Positions 22,354 through 34,500 of a stretch of DNA of 64,000 bases are shown here, piece after piece; the first letter of the stretch is position 1; the number at the start of each line of letters is the position of its first letter. The notes under the pieces were generated by a model that worked only from the letters and a program-made list of their open reading frames with translations, searched no databases and was not told the DNA's origin. The position numbers and the translations under genes are program-made. Source of the DNA: Apus apus (Eukaryota > Chordata > Aves > Apodiformes > Apodidae); contig NC_067312.1 in assembly GCF_020740795.1 (NCBI RefSeq), positions 51,107,905 to 51,171,904 on the forward strand, in the 5' to 3' direction.

Positions 22354-22534
22354 TTAAAGTGAAGTTTCATTGGTGTGTGGTCTAGAGTTCTCTTCTTCTA
22401 GTAAAGCTATTCTTTGTTTGAGCATTCTTACTTGTGTATCATGTCTCTCCACCATGGCCATCATTTGTGATTCCAGTTTCTTCAGCTTATTTTGATGCTT
22501 TTTCTTTGCTTTTTCATAAGCTGCTACCAAGTTG
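22354..22534 (-). CDS. MCC: MCC last coding exon (C-terminal coiled coil and PDZ ligand)
   Basis: Completes a serine codon, then encodes [19 protein letters not shown] through [17 protein letters not shown] and TAA (22354-22356). It is nearly identical to the human C-terminus; ERHDTQ replaces ERHETQ. The acceptor in gene direction is ttctaacag. The final ETSL has Thr at -2 and Leu at 0, as needed for PDZ binding. Confidence 0.98.
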
Positions 22535-25500
22535 CTGTTAGAAATACAAGGCAAGGTCATTTAAAAAGGCTTGTTCATAGCAAGAGCTATAAAAATCCAC
22601 CCCAAAGCCCCACCTTTGCAAAGTCTGGTTACTGATAATCTTCCTAAAATTTAATAGTGCTTTAAAATGCATTAATCCATACATTATTGGTCCAAAACCA
22701 GATCAATGCTGTGGTAAACTGGTTAATGAAAACACTTTTAAACGTGGTTCAGAGAGCCAGCTGGAGGTTGCTCATGGTGACCTCGTGCTGTTGTGAGTCA
22801 GCATAGCACATTTAACAGGCAATGATTTACTAAAACATTGCATCGCCAGAATTTGCTTACAAAACCCAGCACTGATTTTGCATTTTCCATTAAAAAAAAA
22901 AAAAAGTTCTATTCCAAAGATGGTATTTTGTGTTGTCAACTGCTAAGTATCTTCTGTGCCTCCACCTTGACTCAGTTGGAAAACCTGAGAACTTGGGTAT
23001 TGCTCCCCAACACAAGGGCTTTCAAGTATAATTTATTAATGAAAACTACATAGTGAGTGATAGGCTCCTTGCAGGAATGCCAGCTACAGTCCACCATATT
23101 CTCACACCATCCAAACAGTGCCAGTAAAATCTACCAAGTGAGCAACAGAATTTGACTATCAAAGCCAGTTTATTAATAAAGAGGCTGGAGCTGAAGAAAA
23201 GTGAGCATTTTTAAACAAAGTGAGAGATTCATAAATCTCACTAAACAGAGGTTTTAATTTATTTTAATAATAATGCATTTACGAGTAATTAATTTAAGAT
23301 TAACCTATTTCCCTGACTCTCTTCTTAGCTATGTATTTTTCAGTGTCATACATGGGAGGTATATACCTCCCCCATCTCTAAGTATCACCTTAAAGAGTGA
23401 ACTCTTGTGAAAGCAGGGATCCAAAACCTGCTCATTAAGGCAGGGGGGAGGATTACAGTGCATTACAGAATATGGGAAAAATCAATCAATCAATCAATCA
23501 ATCAATGTTGCATCCATCTGGTGGTACCTGTTTGCCCTTTTGAGGTCGTTAACAAATTCTGCAGACTGCTGATGTCTGATTTCACTACTCTTCGTAAGTC
23601 TCTCCAAAGCACTCACTAATTCTTGCACTCTAGCTTTTAGTTTCTTCTCCCTGGATCAGGAGAAAAGGAGGGAGAAAACCATTTTCAAAACAACACTTCA
23701 CCTCGCAAGTGCATGAATGGTTGTTCTGTGCAGAGTTGACAAGATGAAAATATTTTTCTTCCTACTACGTGGATAATACAGGAGGTAGCTCTTACATAAA
23801 ACTTTTCCACACATTGATTTCTATATTTTTACAACATTCACTATTTTAGAATATAGGATCAGAGATGCAGCAAAGAGAAAACAAACCTCTCTGGTGGATC
23901 ATGATCTTGAATGTATTGAATTACACTAATAATCACAAAGACACAGAAAACAAATAATTAAGAACACCTGGCACATGCCACCTAGTGTGTCTGGAATGAG
24001 CTAGTGAAAAAAACTAACAAGGGAAATCAACCATCATGGTAACCACATAGGAGTTTTAATTAAAACTAGAATACCAGGATCACTATTTAAGACAATTGGC
24101 TAAACAAATTCCTTTTTACTTAGAAATTACTATAGAATTATAGAATTATTTGGGTTTGAAGGCACCTTAGACATCACCTCATTCCAATCCTGCTGCCATG
24201 GGGAGGGACACCTTCCACTAGGCCAGGTTGCTCAGAGCCCCATCCAACCCAGCCTGGAATGTTTCCAGGAATGGGGCATCTTCAGCCTCTCCAGGCAACC
24301 TGTTTCAGTGTTCCACCATCCTCAGAGCAATTCCACCGATTTCAGCTACTGCCTCAAATTTAGCTATATATATAATTTATGCTATAGCCTCTGTTACAGT
24401 AGATCACTAGGTGTTTTTAGGAACCAACCAGTCCAGTCCATGTAGTGGTGGAAAACAGAAAAGGAACAAGAGAGGGGAGCACACACAAAATAGGGCAGAA
24501 GACAGAGAACAGGCATTTTCTTCTGGGAGGTACCCTTTAATTAAGACACAGTAGTGAGGTTTAAAATGCCAACATAGTTACCAATTCTTACGTACCAATT
24601 ATGAATCAAAAACTACATGAAGTAAGCCAAAATGGAAGTAGGTACCTTATAATATTTTTACATTACGAATATCTCTATGAGGGAAAAAAGAGAGTAAGGC
24701 AGACATTCTGAGCAGGAGTAAGCATTAAAGCTTAAGGCTTAAGCTGGCTTTAAAAAGCACTTCCCAGCGCTGGTGAGCATGTGGCATGGGGCAAAGTTAC
24801 ATGATGAAGTGTTGAACCTTACACTTGGGAGCTCTGCATGGACAGAGATGACTGTCCATGCTTTGCTGCTTAGAATCACTATTTGTCTTTCCCTCCTGTG
24901 TTTTGTTGCTGTGCTGTTAAGACAGTAAATCAGATTTCATCTCAATAACAAGACGACCACTAGCTCCCACAGACGCCTGCTGAGCCCCATGGGAATGAAT
25001 GCCAAAACTTTATGGAAGTTTCCCCAGTTCTGCACAAACTACACGAGCGGATGTTTCTCAAAACCCAACTCATCAGCCTGCAGTTCCGAGGCTGGCCTGG
25101 CAATGGCAGCATTTTATAACCAGAGACAAGGACAGCACATGTGGCACGTCCCACTGTGCCGGGTTTCAGCAACAGAAGGGCTTTCACAAAGTCAGCCGGG
25201 GAATATTCCAAGTTAGCACTTTAACCGAACCCACTGCAGACGGTGGCTCACTGGCCAAATTAAAAAGAACGTAACAGGGGCCTTATTGATGAAGAATCAT
25301 CAGCATTCTTTATGCGTCTTTTCACTGAAGTAACATACTCTGTTTTCAAATTATGCAATCTTTTTCCCCTAGTGATTAGAAGCTCACTGCCATCCACCCC
25401 AAATATACATTTTATTTTTATATACTATCCTAGGAGTCAGAAAGACTCAGTACAGTCTACAGTCAAAATCTTTGTTCTGCAAAGAAAACAGAAACAAACA

Positions 25501-28500
25501 AAAAATAGACAGTTTTTACTTGCAATAAAAAATAAGATCAGACATGGCAGAGGTTACCTAATGTGTGTGTGGCACTACCAGTATAACAGAACAACATAGG
25601 GTGAATTTGGTGCTTAGCTGCTCCAAAAGATGCTACAGCCAGAGGCTCTGGGGAAGGCTCAGTAGCACTGGGCCCAGCACTGTGACCTAGTGTGAACAGC
25701 AAGTCCAATGGAATAAACATTTACGGTATTTGGACATGAAGAGAAAACAACATCAAAAAAATGAGGTTGATTTAACATTACGTGCAAGAGAAGCTGTAAC
25801 TGTGAAAACTCTGCGCACAGTCCCATGGGAAAGAACCTGGAGTTTACTGCAGCTGAAGTCCGTAGCCCACCTGCTGTAACAAAAGCTGCGTGGAAAAGAA
25901 ACACAGTGGGAAGACTTGGAGGAACCTGTCACGCATGGTAAAGTTTGGTTGTTACGGTGACTGTTACCTGATAAAACTATTACATCACCTTTTGTCTGGT
26001 TTTGCACTCATACCTTTCAAGGAGTCATATTCAGTCCGAACTCAGCTAAACATCAATAGATACTTCTTTACACTTGGCCTGTAACATTCTTGTCTTGCTG
26101 CTTGCCAAAAATACAGAGCCAGCAGAATGGTAGGCACCCTGGGCCTCTCTAGGCTAGTTAAATAACTTTCAAATGCTAGTTCTTAACTGTCTTGCTTAAT
26201 AAGTAAGAGTGGGTAATCCTTCAAATATGTAGATACCTCAAACTTGGATTTATACCAGTAGAACACATATTCCCTAAACTGACATGATCCACACAGTGCT
26301 TTTGGCTTTTCTTGATGTCTTGAAGTCCATGGAAACAGCATTAGCTAGTGCCTACTCCCACCTTAATCTCAGAGAAAGCAATGGGTGGTTTAATTGCATG
26401 TGCTGAAGTGTCCAAAAATCTTACAAAAACAACACATTAGGATCTACTTTTACATTTTATGATGCCCATTTAAAACATGCCTATCTAAATATTTCAAGAG
26501 GCATTTTAATAGAGCAAGTAACATGAATAGACAGACATAGCAGCAACAGTAAAGGCCTGGTAGAGACCTTGTTTTAGTCTGGGAAACAGAGATGCATGTA
26601 CACTTGGTTATCCACTGTTACCTGCAAAAAACATGTCAGGTTTTCCCTGGAGTGCTGCACATTCTATTTTAGTAGCAGATGAGAGACGTCAGAGCTTACT
26701 GGCTAGCCAACAAATGTTCTATCTCTTCGTGAAAAACCCATACCTCATAATACTAACTCTTCCCACTTCATTTCTATCACTAAGTGCCTCAGTTTGTACA
26801 AAAAGCACTGATTTGTGTCTCTCTAAGATTGATCGCTTAGTTGGGCAGTGAAAGGGAGTGATGATGAATCCTGAAGTGCTACTTGTATTCCTTTAATGCA
26901 TTTCAGGGTTGGCTGTTTTTATGGGATTTCTAGCACCACTTCATGCTCCTGGTTGTTATTATAAATCAGCAGGATGTGAAGAGTCAGCCACTACAGGCTT
27001 AGTAAGATAGAATATTTTAAAACAATAGTCCTACTCATATGCAGCATTTTTCCAGATTGAGAAGAGATAAAAGCTGTGAACCAGGGATGGAACTGCATTT
27101 GATTCAACCATACCAACATCCTCCTGACATGGATGGCCACGCACAGTCTTCCAGAATCTGATGAGCACACTTGCACAGAAGCTTACACTCCAAACTCGCA
27201 CTGCTAGTGTGCACCAGGACTGTAATATGGACCAGTATGGATCCTGAGAAAGCATTTATTTGTCTATTTTGATGGAAAGCAGGAAGGAGAAGCAGGTATT
27301 TTTAGCAGAACACAATTTCCTTGAGGCCTCAAGTCAACTGGACTGCAGAAGTCAGCACAGCTTTTGCTCCCAACAGCTCCTCTTCCAACTAGCTACTGCT
27401 GCTGGAGCTGTGCAGAAAACAACTACTGCACCTTGTCTTCACAGAGAAAATGAGTATGTCCTCCCAGAAGAAGGAACAAGCTTACCATCTGAGGGCATGG
27501 CTTGCTTACAACATAAGGGTTCTCTGCTGCAGGGCACTCAACAAGTCAGCTGGGCAAGTCCCTGACTGCTCCCTTCCCAAAGCTCCGAATAAGTATATAA
27601 GTAGGCCTACAGCCTACTTCAACATCTGCTAAAATAACTATTTTCAGTGAAAAGCCCCATATGCTGGTAACAAAGACTTCTGCTTTGTATTTTCACAATC
27701 ACTCAGCAGGCAGTTGCTAAGCGGTTTTCAAGGACTTTTTGCTTCAGAGGAACAGGACGGTTTGAATAGGAAGAGGACTTAATGTTTTCTCTGGTTTCAA
27801 GGCTACTGCTGCAGAGAGTGGGGAATTCTGCCAGAGCTGCAAAGGAAACTATATAACATTGGGCACATTTCTGCAGTTTCTGTCATTTTGGCTTCTGCAC
27901 AGTGACACCATATTTGGACTAGAATAATGTAAGCAAGATCTTGCGCACCTTGTATTTTCCCTCCTGTCTGGGCTTTTCCAGACACGTTCAGGTTTCATAC
28001 ACCAGAATTCTTCCAAGGTGGATTTTCCTGTCCTTACTCACTTCACTGAGAATCCCTCAGTGTTGCAAACAGGAACTGCTCTTCCCTGGCATGCAGAAAG
28101 TTCATTTTTCTGCCCTTGGCTTGGAGAGTACCCAGCTAACTCCCCTCCCTTGTGAAAGCACAAGCTATCACCCCTCTGCCCTGGGGTGAAGAGCACCCAT
28201 GGCTCTTGCCAAATCTTCAGCAAAGGACTAATGAGCTTTCTTCAGATCAGGAGGTAAGAAACTTCACAACAGCTGGACAGAGGACACAGCGGGCTCTCAG
28301 GCTTGATTGTCTGACATCTTGCCATCCACAGGGAAATCCTTTTACCCACCAGGGACCATGCCCTACTACAAGTAGTTCCCTTCAAATTCTGGCTCCCCTG
28401 ACCATAGTGGCACCACTGGCTTCACCTCGCCCAAGCTTCACAAACACAAAGCCAGGCAGCCAGTCCAGTGGGACAGGGGCCCCATGTTTCCTAGGTGCAG

Positions 28501-31500
28501 GTACACACGCAGGCTGGCCAGTTCCCAGGCATGTGGGGTTTGGGGAGGAGAGGGAGGGAGCAGAAGCACTTCCTGCACTTCCCCTGAAGGGGAGACACAC
28601 ACCTTCCATCCCACACGTAACTCCTAGCCCTTTTTCCAATATCCTCCTGTTGTTTTAAACCTGGCATGTTTCCTCACTTCCCTCTATGCCTTTTCCAATT
28701 CCAGCTGAATAGGGTGACACATGACTGCATTTTCTAGGCATTTGTTTCCTCTTCTCTCAGGAGATAAGAGATGGACGTTTAAAAGGAATGCAGATAATTT
28801 TTCTTTTCATCAGCAGTTTGAACTAACCTCTGACCCCAGACTGGCACGCAGAATCCCCAGGCCAATTCAAATGCATGTCAGACTCACTGGTCTGGGTTGG
28901 CCTGCTAAGGAAAACAACTAATATATAACAGAATTTTTTTAAAAGCCAACAAAACAATACTATGTAAATGTCAAGAGTCTTAAAATCACCATCTTCAAAT
29001 GCCCTGTCTTCTTGACTCACCTCCTGAGGCATCAGTGTGCTTTTAAACACCCTGCTGCCTGCTACCAGTGCAAAGGCAGCCTCTGCTGATCACAAACAAC
29101 ACTGCACTTTAAAAAACACTTTGCTAGTGTAGGACACTGTGCTTTTTTGCTGATTGTCAGATCATTAGAGCAGATCTCAAAATGCAGACGGTACCACAGG
29201 CATGTGTTACACCACCGGCAGTGGGGGAGACAGGCCAGGTGTGATCCTGGAAGCAACAGACTGGCAGCAAAACAGGAAACAGGCCTGGAGGGAGGCAGCA
29301 GATTGCCTGCTACCCTCATGGCTCAACCTCCCATCCAGCTCTGCCAGCTCAGCCTGGAAGCTCTCCAGACCCGGAGCTATTTGGAACTCCCTGTGATGAT
29401 TATATCCAAGTGCACAGCAGCTCAGCAGTTCAGATAACCATGCAATGGTAAGGAGAACTACTTACTATATGTCAAAAATAGAGAAAAAGAAAAACTACAG
29501 TTACCTGTAGAAAAAAATTAGCTACCCAAAGTACTTCTGAGGAATATGTCCCTTATATCACCATAAGCAATTTCTCTTCTTCCAAGGAGGTTTCTCTCAG
29601 TGGGACTTTAGGGGGAATTTCCAGAGAGATTTCATGCTCCCTGAACCCTTCAGGCAGCCAAGGGAAACCATGGCAGGAGATGCACGGTCATAAAGAAAGA
29701 CAGAGATGCCTGAAATTTGCAATGACTACAACACATGCCAGTTTCTGGCTTTCAAATGTCTAAAAGTTACGTATCTCCCCACTTAATGGATGTAATAATG
29801 AGAGAACAGAAATAAGTATGTGTAACCAGCAAAAAGCAGCTGACAATGCACTGGAAAAACTCATGAGTTGCTCCTGTATACCAACCCCCACCTCCCTATC
29901 TCCACTTTTATCCACTGTGTATGTTCATCCTGTACTTTGGCCAAACAGAAAGAGGATTTTACTGATTTAATTCTCCAGAGCCATTTAAAATCTGAATCAT
30001 TATGATATGATGTGTTTTAGGCATTCCCCTTTTCATTTCCAAGACTTACTGCTGGCCAGGACAGGCCTGAATTCCAGAAATGCTCCTACACACTCTGGAT
30101 TCTACTATGATGAAAATAAGGATGGCCCTTGAAAATATGCCAAGCTAAGATGTCATCACATGGTTTGTGGAAGTTTAAAATAAAATAAGGTGGTTTGATT
30201 TATCTCTGGCTGACATTGTGCCAGGAAATAGCCACTGCCATGGCTTGGCACAGCTTTCTGTTGAAATGGTTGCCCTCTGAAAGCAAGAAGTTTGGCACAA
30301 CACAGCATTGTGTTCTTTGGACAGGCATAAGGACCTAAGCCTGCAAAGAACATTCCTGTGTCTCAACAGACACATGGAAGCTATTGCAATAGGATGAGTT
30401 TTCTATGTCTACTAAAAATACCTGCAGTTTCAATTCCAGAGAGGCAAAACCACAGCTCTACACAAAAGGTACTTTTTGTCAGTCCTACGGATTAACACCT
30501 TTTTCCCTCTCCATGGCACCTTCCCAATTAGCAGCATTGCTTACTAGGTTATCTTTCAGTTCTTAAGTCTTTAGACATGGTCAATATACAGCTTGTTTGT
30601 TGTGTTGCCAGATGGAAAATCACCCTTTTGTAAGGGAGATACTGAAACATGTCCAGACTGACACAATTCATGTAAACCTGCATAACCATCAGAGATTGCA
30701 ATTTTGTGCCAACTGATGACCCAGATGAGGTCTGAACAGACAGTCTAATTACAGTGTGTTTTGTTTTGTCTGCCATGGTTCTTCACTAGTATTCTCAGGT
30801 CCTTCCTGCCCAAATATTTCACTGCTTATAAAGGATTTTCTAAATACTAACACAAAATACAACCCTATGAAAACAGAACAGCTATCATCAGCTGGAAATA
30901 CAAGAATTATAGAATCATCAAAGTTGGAAATAACCTTCAAGATCATCAAGTCCAACTGTTTGCCCTACAACCCCTAACCACTAAACCATCTCCCAAAGCA
31001 TCACATTCACCTGTTTTTTTGAGCACCTCCTGGGATGGTGCCTCCACCACGTCCCTGGGCAGCCTGTTCCAATGCCTCACCACTCTTTCTGTGAAGAAAT
31101 GTTTCTTAATATCCAATCTGAACCTCCCCTCACGCAACTTGACCCCATTTCCTTTTGTTCTATTGCTAGTCACTGTAGCGCTGCCAGGGGTTGTTGTGGC
31201 CAAAGTGCAGGACCCAACATTTGGCCTTATTGAAACTCATATAATTACCCTCAGCCTATTGATCAACCCTGTCCAGATCTCTCTGCAGAGCCTCCCTGCC
31301 CTCAAGCAGATCAACATTCCCACTCAACGCCATCTGCAAACTGAATGAGGGTGCACTCCAACCCGCTCATCCAACTCATCAATAAAGATGTTAAGCAGGA
31401 GCAGCCCCAGCACTGAGACCTGGGGAGCACCACTTGTGACCAGCCACCAGCTGGATTTAACTCCACTGAACACAACTCTTTGGACCTGGCCATCCCACCA

Positions 31501-34500
31501 GTTTTTTATCCAGCAAAGTGTGAGCACATCCAAGTCAGGAGCAGACAGCTTCTCTAGGAGAATGCTGTGGGAAACCTTGTCAAAGGCCTTGCTAAAGGAG
31601 AGGCTGCAAGAGGACCTCAACAATCAAAGCATTTCTAAGAAGCTATTACTTGGCCATTTTTCACAGAATGAAAAAACTTAGTAAAATAAAAGAAAACGTT
31701 AGTTATATCATAATTATTATCACTTTGCTGGATATCCAAAATTGTTCTTACAGCCTCCTTCCTGCCATGTCTAATGTGTTTCTAATCTCATATGTGCCTG
31801 CTAAGTTATGAATTCATACATGTTATCTGCAGCTATTCCTCCCCCTACTCCAGCAGAGCATAACATACCAGGAAAGATGATTTCGTTTTAAGGTCTCCCT
31901 CAGAGGCTGTGTAATGTGCCTGATTTTAGGGTATTCAACAAAATCCTCTCACATAAAACTGGCCTCTGGCACAATCATCAAGATGTCAGTGCCAGGCCAT
32001 GAGATTGCTGGGAATACATTTTTGCCTCCCCACGAATAAAGCATTACCTGCCAACAAGCTTGTTTATCAATGTGTCAAACTCAAGAAAAAAGTCAAATGG
32101 CTTCATGCGCATCAAAACATTCCATCAAGAAAGCAGAGAGGGAAAAACAAAATAGCTGAGGACTCTGGCAAAAAATATTTTTAGAATCACAGAATCATAG
32201 AATGTTAGGGTTTGGAAGGGACCTCTGAAGATCATCAAGTCCAACCCCCCTGCCAGAACAGGGGGCAGGTCACACAGGAAGACATCCAGATGGGTCTTGA
32301 GGGTCTCCAGAGAAGAAGATTCCACAACCTCTCTGGGCAGCCTGTTCCAGTGCTTGGCCACCCTCACAGTAAAGACGTTTCTCCTCATATTGAGGTGGAA
32401 CTTCCTGTGTTCTAGCTTATACCCACTGGGAGACACTGCCTCCCATAACATCCTTGTGGATAAGCTCAGGAGGTGTGAATTAGAAGAGCAGAAACTGATA
32501 TGGATCGAGAACTGGGTAAACAGTAGAGCCCAGAAGTTTGTGATCAATGGTGCAGAGTCCAGTTGGAGACCTGTGACTGGTGGTGTTCCCCAGGGGTCAG
32601 TACTGGGCCCAGTCTTATTCAGTATCTTCATCAATGACCGGGATGAGGGGTCAGAGTGTATCCTCAGCAAGTTTTCTGATGACACAAAGCTGGGAGGATT
32701 GGCTGACTCACCTGAAGGCTGTGCAGCCATTTAGTGAGATCTAGGCAGACTGGAGAGCTGGGAAAAGAGGAATCTAATGAAGTTCAACAAGAGCAAATGC
32801 AGAGTCCCGCACCTGAGGAGAAAAAACACCATGCACCAGTACGGATTAGGGGTTGACCCACCAGAAATCATCCCCATGGAGAAGGACCTTGGGGTCCTGG
32901 TGGACAACAAGTTATCCATGGGACAGCAACGTGCTCTTGTGGCCAAGAAAGCCAATGGTATCTTAGGATGTATTAAGAACAGTGTGGCCAGCAGGTCAAG
33001 GGAGGTTCTCCTTACCCTCTACTCTGCCCTTGTAATAACATATCTGGAGTATTGTGTCCAGTTCTGAGCTCCCCAGTTAAAGAGGGACAGGGATATGCTG
33101 GAAAGAGTCCAATGGAGGGTTAGAAGGATGATTAAGGGACTAGAACATCTGTCATATGAAGAAAGGCTGACAGACCTGGGGCTGTTTAGTCTTGAGAAGG
33201 CTAAGATGAGACCTTATAAATGTCTATAAATATTTGAAGGGTGGGTGTCAAGAATGGACCAGTCTCTTTTCAGTGGTGCCCTGTGATAGGATGAGGGGAA
33301 ATGGCACCAAATTACAACACAGGAAGTTCCACCTCAACATGAGGAAAAACTTCTACACTGTGAGGGTGACCAAGCACTGGAACAGGCTGCCCAGAGAGGC
33401 TGTGGAGTTTCCTTCTCTGGAGACTTTCAAGATCCATCTGGACATGTTCCTGTGTGACCTTCCCCAGGTTGTTCCTGCTGCAGCAGGGGGGTTGGACTTG
33501 ATGATGTTCAGAGGTCCCTTCCAACCCCTATGATTGTATGGTTGTTCCTTGTCCTATTACTGGGCACCACCGAAAAGAGCCTGGCCCCTTCCTCTTGACA
33601 TCCACCCCTCACATATTTGTAGATATTAATAAGATCCCCTCTCAGCCTTCTGTCCTCAAGACTAAACAGTTTCAGTTCTCTCAGCCTTTCTTCATAGTAG
33701 AGATGCTCAAGTTCCTTAATCATCCTTGTAGTTCTCCACTTGACTCTCTCCAATAGATCCCTGTCTCTCTTGAACTGGGGAGCCCCAAACTGGATACAGT
33801 ATTCCAGGTGTGGTCTCACCAGGGCAGAGTAGAGGGGGAGGAGAACCTCCCCAGACCTGCCGGACACACTTTTCTTAATGCAACCCATGATGTCATTGGC
33901 CCTCTTGGCCACATGAGCACATGGGCTGTCCTATGGATAACTTTCTGTCCACTAGGACTCTAAGGTCTTTCTCCATGGAGCTGCTTTCCACCAGTGCCTG
34001 GTGTTGTGCTCTACGCTTGTCCTTATTGAGCTTCATGAGGTTCACTTTCACCCATCTCTTCAGCCTGTCCAGGTCACACTGGATGGCAGCACAGCCTTCA
34101 GGTGTATCAGCCAATCCTCCCAGTTTCCTATAATCAGCGAACTTGCTGAGGGTACACTCCATCCCCTCATCCAGGTAGTTGATGATTCTGAACAGGACTG
34201 GATCCAGTACCGATCCCTGGGGAACATCACTGGCCACAGGGCTCCAACCTGACTCTGTGCCGCTGAGCACAACCCTCTGAACTCTGTTGTTGAGCCAGTT
34301 TTCAATCTACCTCACAGTCAAATCATCTATCCCACATTTCTTGAGTTTTCCTATGAGGAAGTTATGGGAGACAGCATCAAAAGCCTTACTGAAGTCAAGA
34401 TATATGACATCCACTGCTCTCCCTTCATCTACCCTTTTGGTCATGCCTTCGTAGAAGGATATCAGATAAGTCAAGCAAGATTTCTCCTTGGTAAATACAT

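Noticed and set aside
28152..28658. 168-codon + strand open frame in the GC-richer part of the long MCC intron
   Set aside because: The local GC content raises open-frame length. The composition is not like a known protein, and overlapping frames are open on the other strand as well.
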